Part shown: positions 9,572 to 23,200 of the stretch, piece after piece
How the letters are laid out: the number at the start of each line of letters is the position of its first letter
Position numbering within the stretch: the stretch's first letter is position 1
Source: Gnetum montanum
Lineage: Eukaryota > Streptophyta > Gnetopsida > Gnetales > Gnetaceae
Assembly: GCA_015680685.1 (NCBI GenBank)
Contig: MNCI01004594.1
Coordinates: 278,177-342,176 of the forward strand
Length of the DNA: 64,000 bases
Reading direction: 5' to 3'
Program-made: the position numbers and the translations under genes
The notes under the pieces: model-generated
What the model was told of the DNA's origin: nothing
The model's database searches: none
The model's input: the letters and a program-made list of their open reading frames with translations, nothing else

Positions 9572-11156
9572 TAAAATTTCAAGGCACTCTTTCCTCACCA
9601 AGGTCTTGGAATTCAGACAAGGAACTTTCACAAGTGCAGCATCATGATAGTTTGGCCAAAAGGTATAGAAACTAAAGTTAGACTATTCATTTTGGCACGT
9701 TTTCTACCACCAGAGCTGATAGGCCTGATGGACTCTCTGGCCTACCCACCTGGGTGATTCACCCAACTAACAGTCTACTTAGAATTCATGCTAGAAGTTT
9801 TTGGTAGTGCGCAGGATGGACAAAATAGTTTGACAAGTTTTCTAGTTGACAAGTCTTCTACTCTATGCTATGTTGTGTGGCATAGAAAGTCTTTGGAAAA
9901 TCAAATAAGTGTTCGACTACAAGCTTTGGAAAGATGTTCGCATAAGGCAAAGTAAGAATGTAGCCAACACAGAGTGCTATGCTACGCTATGCTACATAGC
10001 GTAGCAAGGTTGAAGCACTCAAAAATCCTTTTCCATGCCACTTCGGCAAAAGGATTGCATCTAAGGCATTATGGCTTCCAAGATTACCATGTCCCATATA
10101 GCATTTGAACCACAGGAAAATATTTCTTGTAAAGCCTTGCAATTCTAATACCAATACAAGTTACATTGGCCGCTACACTATGCTATGCTACATAGCATAG
10201 CATAGCCTAACAAGAATGCAGATCAATAAGATGCCTCAAAGGTTGGCTCAGCATGCAGCAAGGCTTTCAGCAAAAACTAGTGACTTTAATGCAAGTTTCT
10301 TTTTCAAACCGATGGCTACGTTGTGCTATGCTATGTAGCATAGCATAGTGTAGCAAGCAACTATGCTACGCTAATGTGAAATGCTACATAGCGTAGCATA
10401 GCGTAGCAAGCAGATACGCTACTTCAATGTACTTCATTTCTTGTTTTCATTGTTGGCACACCTGATTACAACATCTCTAGTTTTGACAACATGGTGGCAG
10501 TGTAGCAAGTTCACAACTAGTTTTGCACATCCATGTAGTATGGGCACATCAACATCTCGTGGGTCTAGGACATGTGGCATCTAAATCGCATCTCTCGCCT
10601 ACTCCTAGCCTTATACATACTCAAACGAGCAACGCTCAAAGGGTTGGCAAATTAAGGCATTTTTGGCAAGTTCAAAAAATTTTTGTTGGCAATTTAAGTT
10701 GGTTTTTTTCTTTGCATTGGCATTTTGCACATTGGCTCATTAGCATAGTTGGCATATTTTGAGCATTCCAGTCATTCTTAAACTCTCTATGTGCCTTTAG
10801 TGTTGTATAACTTGTTGTACACTTCAAACAAGGAAGAGAATCGAACCCGTGATTTTGCAGTAGTGCATTTACTTACCCTAGTTTATTTTGTTATCTCTTT
10901 ATTGTTATCACTATTTGGCATTATTTTCTTTATTATAGCATTTATCGATCATCGACTTTATCTCACGTATCTTGTACTTAAAACAATGTTTACGAAAGGT
11001 TAAGTTACATTGGTTAAGTCCCTGTCCAATCGACCAGACCATTTAGGGTGCCCCATTTCCATTTTATCCAGCATAGCCCTCGCACAGATCTAGGGTTAAA
11101 CTATTCACTCGACAACCTCTCGGTGTTTCCAGCCACCGATGTTTTCGGTTGCTACA
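9562..11156 (+). repeat. 3' LTR of element C
   Basis: It aligns with 1,804-3,410 and runs from TGAAACACC to TGCTACA. It is followed by the duplicated CCTAT at 11,157-11,161. Its palindromes and TATA box are more decayed than in the 5' copy. Confidence 0.88.
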
Positions 11157-11774
11157 CCTATCATCCTATAATTTTCAATTTGTTACTTCAAAACCTTTGA
11201 ACCTTTGCATCAAACAACATTACAACCCATCCTCCCTACAATCAAAGCCCAAAGTGGAAGTTGCAAGTGTTTGGATTTTCAAGATTTTCACAATGTTTGT
11301 ACATTTCATTGCCAACACTGGCATCCAACCAAGACCTTTAAAGAATCAAAGCTACTTCCTTTCCTCCTATGACCAAAATTGCAGTATAGGGATTGTAGGT
11401 GGTTGGGTGGTGAATTTTCATAGTAGTTTCTATGAATTTTTCAGCCCAATGATAGCATTGAAATCATTCCCCTCCTTTCCCTTTTTTCTACTAGTTTCTT
11501 GTTTTCTAGTTGCCAAAGTGGATGGTGCAACCCTCCTAGAAACCATCCAATTTCTAAAAGCTAGNGCCAACATGGGTAAGGATTAAGACCAACTTTCATA
11601 TATTTTTATTGTTGGTAAAGGGGTAAACCCTCATTAGCCCTACTTACTAATTATAGAAAGCACTCAATTTTCAACCATTTTTCTTCATTTAACCATTTTT
11701 GAATTCCACTTATTGGAATTTACTTCTATTTTTCCTTTAATAGCCTATTTTAAGCCATTTTTGATAAAATAATC
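11157..11774 (+). other. B leader resumed after element C
   Basis: This continues B's untranslated leader from 1,803, beginning with the second CCTAT. A frame of about 145 codons crosses it but has no family motif and contains an undetermined base (11,565). It leads to the Gag start at 11,775. Confidence 0.55.
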
Positions 11775-14000
11775 ATGTCTTTCTAGTGTTCCACCAAGTT
11801 GCACCTCACCTTCACTGGCAATGTTCCTAGCAAACAAGCCATGAGGGTCTATGACCCCAAAGACCCTACTATCATTGAATTTAGGTAGTTTTGAGTGTTA
11901 GGGAGAAAATTCCTGATTTTTCAGCCATACATGAAGACCAATATAACTACATTTGTGCTGAAATGGAGGCTAGCATGTTAATTCCACATTTGGAAGCAGA
12001 AGCCAAAAGGGAGTTTCAACTCATTCACTGTAATGGTAAGGAGTACATCTCTTCTTCCTATGACAAAATACCTCTAACTCATATCTATGTGGGTATCCTA
12101 GCATAATTAATTAATATGGATGAAGAGGATGAAAAACATAGCTTTGAGGAATAACAAAAAGAGGAGGGTGAATTTAAGGTAGAATCTAAGCTCAAAAACA
12201 TCCATGGGGGTTTATTCCAACAGGAAACCCCCAAGGTCACTAAGCCTTCCCCTCATGCCTTTATGTTCTTCATGGGCATGGTGTTTTCATCTTCCACTCC
12301 CTATTACCCTATCACTACTAATTATACATCGATTATAGCCACACATCAAACTTAATAGATGTCACAATCAAAGGCCTATAGCTTGTTAATGTCTTTTGTA
12401 ATACAATCCTAGTCTATACAACCATCGATGGTAGTTCTCACAACCACAAACCCATTAACTACCCATGTCAAACCCACTATGGGACCCCAAGAAAATTAGG
12501 GGTTACACACCTTATTTATTTCTTTTGTGCCTCAAGTACTAGCACAAATAACCTTTTCCTTATTTGGCCCACAAGCTATGACCATAATGCAATCACTTCC
12601 TTTTGTCTTACAATCCATAGTGAGGCCATAAGCCTCACAATAGGAGCCACAATCATATGTTCAAGTCCCACAACCAACAAGGCCACCACAAGGCCTATCT
12701 CAAGCCTTCTAAATGATCTAGGACCTAATGGAAAAGTTAAAGAGGCTCAAAGCCTCTACTTTCCAAACTGTCAAGATTATGAATTTATACTAGGATGATT
12801 CCTTTAGTCTTGTGGTCCTACCCTTGATACTTCCTCTTGGTGTTCCTATTCCTTAGTTTAGTAAATACAACAAAGAAGGTGATCCAAATGCTCATCTTAT
12901 TACCTTTTGATTTGAGTGCTTACTCTTGTAGCTATGCCCTCATACCATCATGAGTATTTTTCCTATGTCCTTAATAGGGAAAGGACTTAAAATTTACCAT
13001 GCATTACTTGGAGGATCCATATCCTCTCTAGAGGACTTGATAGCTCACTTTATTAACTACTTTGAGTATAATTTGAAGCTTGACACCATGATTGACCAAC
13101 TCATGAAGGTCAAGTAGGGATCCCTTAAGCCTTTATAGAAGTTCATTCAATGAGGGAATAGACTGTTAAATGAAATACTAGAGCCTATATCCAATGGGCA
13201 TCTTTTAGCCAAATTCAAGGGGTTGGTGAATGACTTTATCAAGTCTAAGCTCTACTACCTTGACCTATGGTCCCTCAACCAAGAATTTTCCCAAACCAAG
13301 AACATAGAGGATGCTATGGAGGCTAGTCATCATCCAACCTACATAGAATATAAAAATCAACATACATGGAGAGACAATGAAAAGATAAAACAAAAAAACA
13401 TGGCTGTAGAAACTATGACCAAAGAAGTAAAGATCACAAACCAAGGGCCAAGGACCAACCCACCCAAGGCTCCCACTAATGATCATAATAACCAACTATC
13501 AACCTCTAGGGTGACTACATCGACTATAACTAAGAAAAATTTTATGTAAAAAGATCATAGTAAGTACATTTTCTTACCTCTAAATCCATCCAAGTTGCTA
13601 GATGAATTGCTAAAGAGTAAGAGAATGCAATACAAACAAATGACCAATACTGCTTGAAAGAAGCATGAGCAACTATGCAAAATAGCCAAAGATCCCTCTT
13701 GAGTAATAAAAGACAATCCAAAACTACCTAGGTACTTCAAACTAGACCTCCTCCATCATTATCACCAACTACCTAGTCATGACACAGACTTCTATCTCTC
13801 ACTAAAGGATGACTTGCAGAGGATGATAGATAGGAGAGAGCTAGTCTTGAATGCTTCTAACCTATTCCAAACACAAAACTAGTTGATGTAGGTCTACAAA
13901 GACCTAGTGAATGCTAATGATAGCCCTTACATTATTTTAACATTCAAAATTGATGATGATTGGAGATTCTCAAGAGAACCATTCATGATTTGAGTAGAGA
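11775..14000 (+). pseudogene. gag: Gag of element B (decayed)
   Basis: The likely start ATG is at 11,775, followed by LTFTGNVPSKQAMRVYDPKD. After one frameshift near 11,890 a single frame can be followed to about 14,000, broken almost only at Gln codons. It covers an N-terminal helix-rich part (11,891-12,105), a Pro/Gln-rich spacer, the capsid-like domain (12,835-13,320; FSKYNKEGDPNAHLITF, MSLIGKGLKIYHAL, KFIQ) and a basic Lys/Asn/Thr-rich segment. The knuckle-like segment YHQLPSHDTDFYLSLKDD near 13,760 has its Cys residues replaced (Gly to Ser, Cys to Tyr). Gag of element C matches it throughout, which makes B and C one lineage. Confidence 0.75.
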
Positions 14001-15420
14001 TGAAAGAACTTCTTCAGCTTCCACTAGCTCAAGATCCCCCTTTATCATAAGAGGACCATGACAAGTTCCTCAAAGGAAATATTTTGTCATCAAAGTATCC
14101 AATCCTAACACAACCAAACTAGTTGTAGCCCAACCAAATACACAATGACCTCCTATAGTGGCTAATGCTATTGCCACTTCTTCATAACCAATGATTGACA
14201 ACTAGAAGTCCTCAACCAAGCAAAGAAAAAATCATAAGAAAACACCCAATAACAAGGATGACAAATAGATGGAGGCACAAAATGAAGTGGACATCTCAAC
14301 TATACCCATGACCTCCTTTGCCCAACCCACTTCAACCAACAACCATAGGAGGACACCAAAAACCATAACTAGAAAAATGAGGAAAAGCCCCACTAGCCAC
14401 AACCTAAAGAAACAATTTTCATTTTAGGATGCATGAAATAAGTAAAGCACAACCAGGTCAACAAGCCCATGGCCAATGATTAAAACTTCCTCAATTCAAT
14501 GGACTAAGTTAGGCAATCCCTCACATTGTATGACCTAAATATGACTTTTTCCACACATTCTGAGGTGCTAATCAAAATGTTGACTCCTATCTCCATTAGT
14601 AAGGACATTCTTGGTAACAAGGAATCCATCCATGTAGTGATGGTTCCTTCCTCACCAAAGGAGAAGAAATCAACACCCTTGGTATTTTGCAATAAGGAAA
14701 TCAAGATTAATCCCCAAAATGGTGAAGTAACTAGGGATCCTTTGTTCATAACCATAAGTGTAGGATAGTTTAAGATGCCTCAAGTGTATGTTGATGGTGG
14801 TGCCACTACTAACATCATCCCATGCACCATCATTTAATGGTTGGGCCTAATTGAGTAGATATAGCCTACAATCCTCACAACTATTAATTCCTTTAATGGA
14901 TCAAGGGATCCATCTCCTTGGATTTTGTGGCATGGGAATAATTCCCCACAACTACCAATTTCTTCGTGATGGAAGAGACACCAAGATTCAACCATATCTT
15001 GGGGAGTTCATGGTTGGCTTAGTTACGATTCATGCCCTCTCCCATACATCAAGAAATTCACCTTCCTTACAAGGAAGGTGAAATCATCATTCACGGTGAT
15101 TGCATGATTCTCCTAGCTAATGTGAACATAGAGTAGGGATCTAAAATGGAGCTTCAAGAAGAAGTTCCCAGCCATGAAATTTAATAACCCAAGGGAAAGC
15201 AACAACTCAAGAAAGCCAACGATGACAATGATAAGCAACAAGATACATTATGGGAAAAAATCCCTTTTAACATCATCAACAAAGGTGATGGTGAATCTAA
15301 GCTTGTGTAGAGTAGACCTTACTCATTCCCTAATCTTGCAAAGATTAGAAAGAATCTACACAAGTGAAGTTCACTTTAACCTTTCCATCCCATGCCCCTA
15401 TAACTGGATGCACCGATAAC
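14001..15420 (+). pseudogene. pro: Protease region of element B (decayed)
   Basis: A long variable linker precedes the aspartic protease, whose signature VYVDGGATTNIIPC is clear at 14,785-14,828. Upstream, a block reading MTFSTHSEVLIKMLTPISIS (about 14,541) resembles the protease-leading region. Downstream, HEIH- and GEIIIHGD-like words parallel the tail in element C (7,065-7,120). Stops and at least two frameshifts break it. After about 15,420 coding evidence ends and repeats start; RT appears only at 28,753. Confidence 0.65.
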
Positions 15421-15599
15421 CACAAGGCCTAACCTTTCTTTCTTAATTTGTTATACATTTTTTTGCATTTCATTTTACTCTTTACAGTAGCCTAAGTTTC
15501 TAAATTCATTTCCATCCTTTCATTTTCTTTACTTTTACTCATGTTATAAACATGAAAAAATCTTAAAATATAAAATCACAAAAAAAAAATAGAGGTTTC

Positions 15600-15800
15600 T
15601 CTTTAACAAAGGCCTACTATGACCTTAAACTAGTAGCATTATGACTTGCTATGGCCTTAAACTAGCAAAATTCATAGTTCACTAAGAGTTTAAACTGGCA
15701 ACATGGCCCACCATGGCCCTAAAATAGCAAAGTAACCACAACGCAACATGGCCTACCATGGTCTTGAATTGGAAAAACAATACAATCTATGTCCACCATG
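15600..15800. repeat. Short TAAACTAGCA repeats after B protease
   Basis: About six loosely spaced units read GGCCYACYATGGCCTTAAAC-type words. They lie in the same place relative to protease as the 30-bp array of element C. A matching short group lies at 28,553-28,650, on the far side of the 13-kb block. Confidence 0.65.
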
Positions 15801-16084
15801 CCCTAAAACTAGCAAACATATTTTTTATTATTATACTTTTTTTAGTTTAGCTTATTATTGCATCAATTAGCCATTTAATGTTATAACCAAAATGTCAACC
15901 TAGCCATTCACAACATTTACAATTTTTGCTATAACTATAGATATATATAGCCAAAAATAAAACCAAAATTTTAAATGTCTATAACATACATAGCCATGAA
16001 CACACTATGTGGAAAAAATGTCAAAAAATAATAATAATCTATAACATATTCTTGGCTAATCATGGCCATCAATATGAAAATAAA
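15801..16084. other. AT-rich stretch
   Basis: AT-rich sequence with no supported feature. It separates the short repeats from the first copy of the inverted-repeat element family. Confidence 0.4.
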
Positions 16085-17157
16085 AATGTGGTTGAAGGAT
16101 CCACACCCTGTACAATCTTCAAGCCCTACTTTGGAATGTTGTATCATAGCACCAATCACTCAGCCTCACAAGGTCCCTTCAAGCTTGAAAATTTGGTTTC
16201 AAGGCTTCCACAACCTTTACAATCTTGAGCTTCACACTGGAGTGTTGTAATACAACACAAATAACTCAATCCCTCAAGATTTTTACAAGCTCAAGCACAT
16301 CAACCTTACAAGGCAACAAGAGAACAACAATTACAAGGAAACAGTGCAACTCAATTTTTTGATCCTTGAATAATTAGGTACAACACATTTTACAATGCCA
16401 AAATGATAAGAAAATGAAGAGAAATATAGAATTCAATGATTAAAAATGCTTTTACGATGAATATAATAAGGCTTACACTTTTCCCAATGCACATGGAGTC
16501 TTCTTATAGCTATCGTGTTTCTAAATCCTTCTCGAAACTTATGCAACCACTAGCTAACAATCACTAACAATCATGGGAGACTTCTTTCTTATGCTTAAGA
16601 CATTTCTTTGAATTTTTCTTCAAATATGGGAAGATGTCTTTATTTCTTGAAATTTGTCTTCTTGAAGTCTCTACTCTAGAAGACATCTTTGTCTTATGGA
16701 AGACATCTTTCTAGACTTTTTCTACAATCTGTGAAGATGTCTTTGCCTTGTGAAAGATGACTTTGTCTAAGAAAGATGTCTTGTTTTTTCTAAAGATTTC
16801 TTTGTCTAAGTTCTCTTCAAATCTACCAAGACATCTGCTGCTTCCCAAAGAAGTCTTTCTTCACTTTCTCTTGCATGATGAATGCATCGTTCCTTGTCCA
16901 CAACCTTGATCTTCCATATTTTTTAATGATGTCCACTTTGCTTGTATAATATCAAGTCCTTGTCCATGTTCTTTGGATGTTTTTTTGGATACATTTGGAT
17001 GACATTCTCCTTTGATCTCTAGGATAGTTTGTTTCTTATCCTATTTAGCTCATCTTGGTTTCTTGCGTGTGTAGTCCTATAAAGACAATAACCATAAAAC
17101 AACTTTTGTCTCCATTTTACTTAACATTTTTAACACACCAAAAAATTCACAATCTAC
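16085..17157 (+). mobile_element. Family X, copy 1 (5'-truncated, non-coding)
   Basis: The interior (16,085-16,930) is the reverse complement of 19,060-19,910, and its right end (16,950-17,157) matches the right terminal repeat of copy 3. The left terminal repeat is missing. Between 16,560 and 16,860 it contains many AAGACATCTTT / AAAGATGTCTT words, a locally self-complementary simple repeat. No transposase frame is present. Confidence 0.65.
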
Positions 17158-17987
17158 CCCTTTTTAGTGATGTTCAAAATTTAATAAAATGGATTAGTGA
17201 TCATACAAATATAACCATACTACTCTCCCCCTTTTTGAATAGCAACAAAAAGGATAAGATGCACAAACATAGGTAGAAAAGATAGAAAGGAATAATAATA
17301 TCCACATAATATGGAGAGCCAAGTATCACTCATAACCCTACAAAGATGTAGGAAGTATGTATTTATCATGTCCATAAATAGGTGCCCCAAATTTTGCAAG
17401 GACATAACAAACCTTCCAAGTCAAATTCGATCTTGAAGTTGAAGCAAATGCTTAAGCAACCTATCTCTAAAACAATAAATCATTAGTAGTGTAAGGTTCT
17501 TTGAATTTAGATAATCTTCATTTTTATACAACATTAAAAAATGGGCATATCTTCATGATGAGATAAATATAGCCACACAACTTCACAATGGAAAACCATT
17601 GATGTTAGATGAAGACATTTCCATAAAGTAATCATGTTATTGCTTAAAATGTAGTGAGGAATGTACCACATCCTCCACTTAAGGCATGATTGTGAAAATT
17701 GAGAAGTACTCTTTTGAGGTCAAAACAAGGAGCTACAATTAATTTAATAAGAACCATCAACATTTAATTTTAAATGCCAAATCCATGAGTGAGACATGCA
17801 TACTCCATTGTTTGTTCAAGGAAATGTAACATCCAAAACCATTAATTAAAACTAAAACATGTTGATAAATATACATTTATACCTTCATGAAATTCTCTCC
17901 TAATGTAAATATTATCACATAAAAATAGTCAGTAAATAAAAAATATCAAAGATAGAGCATGTAGAAATAGGTGTTCCATTAAGTATC
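17158..17987. other. Unassigned AT-rich sequence between X copies
   Basis: There is no similarity to family X and no coding or structural signal I can support. Confidence 0.4.
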
Positions 17988-18846
17988 AAATGATCTAAAC
18001 CAAGATGAGCTAAAGAGTACAAGGAACAAACAATCCTAGAGCTCAAAGGAGGAAGTAACTTACATGTCTTCAAACTAACATACAAATAATATGGACAAAG
18101 GGTGAGGATGAATAAGTTTCCTAAATCAAACCTTCATGAAATAAAGCACACACACAAATTTATGTGGTTCCCCAACTTTTGTACTCCACACTTGAAGGAT
18201 AGATCACAAGCACATATCTAGACTTTATTGCTCTAAAAATGTGGTTGAAAGGTCCACACCCTATATAGTCTTTAGGTCTTGCTTCCAAGTATTGTGCCAT
18301 AGAGCCAATCACTCAACCCTGAAAGGTCCTGTTAGGCTTGAAAATTTGGTTTCAAGGCTTCCACAACCTTTACAATCTTGAGCTTTGCACCAAAGTGTTA
18401 TACCTCAACACCAACAACTCAATCTTGTAGGATCCTGATAAGCTCAAGCACATCAACCCCATAGGGAAACAAGAGAATAATAATTATAAGAAACTATTTC
18501 AACTAAATTTTCTAATCCTTGCATAGTTAAGTATAGCACACTTTACAATGCCAAAATGATAAGACAATGAAGACAAATAGAGAATTCAATGATTACAAAT
18601 TATTGTACAATGATTACAATAAGGATTGCACTTTTTCCAATGACATAACGTCTTCTTATAGCTATCATGACTTTAAATCCTTCCTAAAACTTGTGCAATG
18701 GCTAGCTAATGGTGACTAACAATTGTGGGAGACATCTTTCTTATGTCAAAGACATCTCTCTGAATTTTCCTTCAAATGTGGGAAGACATATTTGTTTCCT
18801 AAAAGACATCTTTCTAAAGTCTCTACTCTAGAATTCAGATTTATTC
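17988..18846 (+). mobile_element. Family X, copy 2 (truncated at both ends)
   Basis: It begins at ACCAAGATGAGCTAAAG, inside the terminal repeat, and runs in the same direction as copy 1 until about 18,835. Copy 3 starts immediately after, in the opposite direction. It is non-coding. Confidence 0.65.
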
Positions 18847-18854
18847 TTGAAAGA

Positions 18855-20240
18855 TTGTGGACCTTTTGGTGTGCTCAAAATGTTAAGTAAAATAAAGACA
18901 AAATTTGTTTGTATGGTTGTATGATTATTGTGTTTGTAGGACTACGTACATGGGAAACCAAGATGAGCTAAAGGGAACAATGAACAAACTATCCTAGAGA
19001 CCAAAGGAGGAGGTCACCTACATGTATTCAAATGAACATTCAAAAAATGTGGACAAGGACCTAATATTGTACAAGTAAAGTGGTCATCATTAAAGCATAT
19101 GAAAGATCAAGATTGTAGACAAGGAACAATGCATTCATCATGCAAGAGAAAGTGAAGAAAGATGTGTCTAGGAAGCAGCAAACGTCTTGACAGATTTGGA
19201 GAGAACTCAAAAAAACACATCTTTAAAACACAACAAGATGTCTTTCTTAAACAAAGACATCTTTCATAAGGTAGGGACATCTTTACATATTACAAACCAA
19301 GTCTATAAAGATGTCTTCTAGATTAGAAACTTTAGAAAGATGTATTTCAAGAAACAAAGATGTCTTCCTAGATTTGAAGGCAAATTTAGAGAGACATCTC
19401 AAGCATAAGAAAAATGTCTCCCATGACCATTAGCAATCAATAGCTATCCATTGCACAATTTTTGAAAAGTGTTTAGAAATATAGAAACTATAAGAAGAAT
19501 TCATGTGCATTGGGAAAAGTGCAAGCCTTGTTTTATTCATTGTACAATCACTTATGATCATTAAATTCTTTGTTGCCTTTCATTGTCTTATCATTTTGGC
19601 ATTGTAAAGTATGTTGTACCTAATTGTGAAAGGATCATCAAATTGAGTTACAATATTTCCTTGTAATTATTGTTCCCATGTTTCCCTATAGGGTTGATGT
19701 TCTTAAGCTTGTATGGATCTTGTAGGATTGAGTTATTGGTGTTGTACTCCGATGTGTAGCTTAAGATTGTAAAGATTATAGAAGCCTTGAAACCACATTT
19801 CCAACCCTAACAAGACCTTGCATAGTTGAGTGATTGGTGCTATGGTACAAACTCCAAAGTGGGGCTTGAAGACTATACATGGTGTGGACCCTTCAACCAC
19901 ATTTTGAGAGCAACAAAGTCCGAAGGTGTGCTTGTGATCTATCCTCCAAGTGTGGAGTACCCAAGTTGGAAAACCATGTAAATTTGTGTGCACTTTGTTT
20001 CATAAAGGTTCAATTTGGGAAACTTATTCATCCTTCCCCTTTGTCCATGTTCTTTGGATGTTTGTTTGAAGACATGTGGGTGACCTCCTCCTTTGAGCTC
20101 TAGGATAGTTCGTTTCTTCTTCTCTTTAACTCATCTTGGTTTTCCATGTATGTAGTCCTAAAACACAATAACCATACAATCATATAAACAACTTTTTTTC
20201 CATTTTACTTAACATCTTGAGCATACCAAAATGTCCACAA
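18855..20240 (-). mobile_element. Family X, copy 3: complete element with ~200-bp terminal inverted repeats
   Basis: 18,855-19,058 and the reverse complement of 20,041-20,240 align at roughly 85 % by eye. Both begin TTGTGGAC, then TTTTGGT and GTTAAGTAAAAT. The 1.39-kb interior has no coding frame, so this is a non-autonomous terminal-inverted-repeat element. Long inverted repeats would suit a Mutator-like origin, but no clear 9-bp duplication is seen (CTTGAAAGA against CTTCAACTC, 5 of 9). The superfamily is unresolved. Confidence 0.75.
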
Positions 20241-23200
20241 CTTCAACTCCATAACTTTTGAGGCTAGATGTGGAAGGCCTTCTTCCAAACAATGGAGGAT
20301 CTGGTTCTTTGTCATGTTGATCCACTCAACATTCCCAAGATCAACATTGGAAAGGATGGTAGTCCAATCTACAGTGGTCTAAGTAGGTGGTGCCTAGGTA
20401 ATAGTAGTTGTAGAGGTCTCACTTTCCTTAGTAGTAATATGAGGAGTAGGGATTACTCCATTGTGAGAGCACTCTCAAAAAGATGATAAGCACTCTCCAA
20501 ATAAATCCCCTAGATGAATAGCTCTCTCTTATGTCATTCAACTAACTCCTCCTCGATCCACTTAAGGTATGCCCCATGATCCACCTTGTACCATCACTTG
20601 TGGGCCTTTTGTTTCTTACCCCACTCTAGAACCTAAGCATAGTGATCTCTCTAGTCCTTAAACTTCTGGGAGATGAGGTCCATCTACATCTATTGTTCCA
20701 CCATCTCTCACAAAACTCCTATCTTGTTCTGAATGGTATCCTAGTAGTGGATCCACATGATCTCCTTAGTTCACAATTTCCTTGAGTTAGCCACTTGGGC
20801 TTCCACAAAGGCCTTGCAGTCTTGGAGATCTCTAATTGTATGGTTAGGATGAAAACCAAATTTAATCCATAATATATAATGAAAGTGTTAAAACTCCTCC
20901 TCCTCTGGGATGACAATGAGGGATGTACCCAGCAACACCTCACCAAATAAGATGTCTAGATATTTTATATTCACATCAGCAAACCCTTTAGTCATAAGTT
21001 AGTTTAGGAGTGCCTCTTCTGCACACCTTTGTTCTTCCTCTATAGTAAATTTGGCTGCCATAGGCTAATTCTTGTCTACAACCATAGCACATAGAAAACT
21101 AATTAACACATGAAACCATAACAGAGCCATAAAATTTAAAACATAAAATAACAAAACTTAATAAAGAATACTTGTAACTAATTATTATGATGGCTTAAGC
21201 TTAAACTTAAGCTTCTTTAGGTTAGGTTGGTCTGATCCTACTAGTGCTTCATCCATGGGCCTCTTAAGTTTCTCCTTGTCTACCCCTTTGGCCTCCCTAC
21301 ATCATTATTTTTCCTCCAATATTCTTGTTGAAAATGTGAGAGGCTTCTCATCATCCATGCTATTAGGGAACTCATACTACCAAACATCAAGATTCTTGGT
21401 GGTAATAGATAGTGTGTCATCCATCCCCTCTAGTGGGTTCTAGGCCTACACCATTGGATAAATTTTCTTTATCTAAGGCTTAAAAAGTTGGCTTGGGTAT
21501 TGGGGAATCCATCGTCCATTCCTATACACCACTAGAAACTCCATAAACCTCTTCAAATAACCTACAAAACATGAAAAATGCATGTGGATTATTGTAGAGG
21601 TATTTGCATAGAGTCTAAGGATCTCCTTCTAAATTCCAATAGTCAAAGTAGCTGCCTAGTTGAATCTAGTGTCATCCGTTAGGCCCTTCTTAAAGATCCA
21701 CCCCTACGCAATGTCAATCATCTTCTTTTGTGATAATAGTTTAGGAAATGCTTGAGACCTAAACAAAGGATATCATTCCTTCACATCAAGGTTCATGGAG
21801 CTATCCATTGAAATTTTAAAGTAGCCCATGTTGACAGCAATCCACTCCAAAAATTCCTCATAATGACCTAATTTTTTCACTATTTTGGTGGCAACCTTTG
21901 CCCTATTAGTAGGGCATCAAACAAACTACAAAAGAGGTCCTCATTAAAATCCATGTTAACCTTCACACCCCAAATGATGGTGCTAAAATAAACATCCTTC
22001 TTATTGAAGGAGTAAATGACGTGCAGCATCTCCACTATAGGAATGGAAGGGATAGGTGTCATAACTTGAATGTACCTAGGTGCTTGTCCCCTCAGCCACT
22101 CCTATGCTAGTATCACCTCACCAAACTTCAGGATGAGGGTATCCTCATGACATGCTCCTAAAAGTGGTATGGTAACATCAACAAAGGTCGAAGGTCCTGC
22201 AAGGCAACTGAAGTTTAGCATCAAAATAATCAAGATTAATAACTAGCCAAAGTAATAGAAAACTTAGAGTTTCATAACCATAAAACATTAAAAGCTATAG
22301 CCTTTATGTTTATCTTTCTTCTTCTTCTTTGGTGTGGTTTGAGCAAAGGTCCCAACTAGAAGGGTCTAATCTATGGAGTTATTAGAGTCTACCCACCAAT
22401 TATGCATCATCCTATCATCCTTACAATTCTTGTATACAAGATTGAACCTTGTATCATATGCATCAAAGTCCCCTCTTAACTATTGATACACAATAGTTCT
22501 AATCTAGGGACCCTTGGTGAATTCATTTAGGATAGTCTATGTCACTACCAAGGTTTAATTGTTAATGATCAAGCCTTCATCATTGACTTTGTACCTACAA
22601 GAAGTTTATAAAACCCATGAAGTTAGGAAAGGTAGTTTAGCCAATAAATCTAAAAACCCTTGTATATGATACACAATGTTCGGCAGGTTCTAGAATAATG
22701 TGTAGCCTGTATGCACCACCATTCGAGTATTGTTAGCATTATACTGACTATACTCTAGCATCATCTATATCTCTATAAGGTAGCATGGGCTGTTCGCATC
22801 TATGGTTTCCCTTGTCAATAATAAACTTGACAATCAAGCTAGATGCCCAAGGTAGCAGGGTCTCCACTATAGCCCCACCCACATCCACAAACAAGTGTGA
22901 GCATAGCATCATAATAAAGTTCTATAAAATGTAGATATGGAATTCCCTTACCTTAAGTTGAAACCATAGTAAAACATTTCCCAAAGGCATATCAGGGAGA
23001 GGGGTATTATTCCTAGGATGACCAATGTAACACAAAATGCCCACCGACTCCACAATGATGAAGATGGGCTTTAAGTAAACCTTGCATAAAGAAAAGCAAG
23101 AACATTATGACCAATTAGAATTTCTTAACAAGTTTGGAAAAACATCCTAGTCAGAGGTAAAATTAGCCTATGTAAAAATGTCTAAGGTGTTTATCTAGGT

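Larger units (their letters stand above)
1804..11156 (+). mobile_element. Element C: Tat/Ogre-like element with gag-pro only, nested in B
   Basis: LTRs at 1,804-3,410 and 9,562-11,156, a primer-binding site, a polypurine tract and the perfect duplication CCTAT define a complete 9.35-kb insertion in B's leader. Inside are gag, protease, an array of 30-bp repeats and a small antisense coding remnant. No RT, RNase H or integrase motifs appear in any frame. It is therefore a non-autonomous relative of B. About 30 differences (some 20 of them transitions) occur in the first ~230 aligned LTR bases. Confidence 0.88.

Noticed and set aside
11149-11586. 145-codon frame across the C/B junction
   Set aside because: It starts in the C LTR, crosses the target duplication and contains an N. 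No domain; it lies in B's leader.
18855-20240. LTR interpretation of family X
   Set aside because: The matching ends are inverted, not direct, and there is no primer-binding site or polypurine tract.
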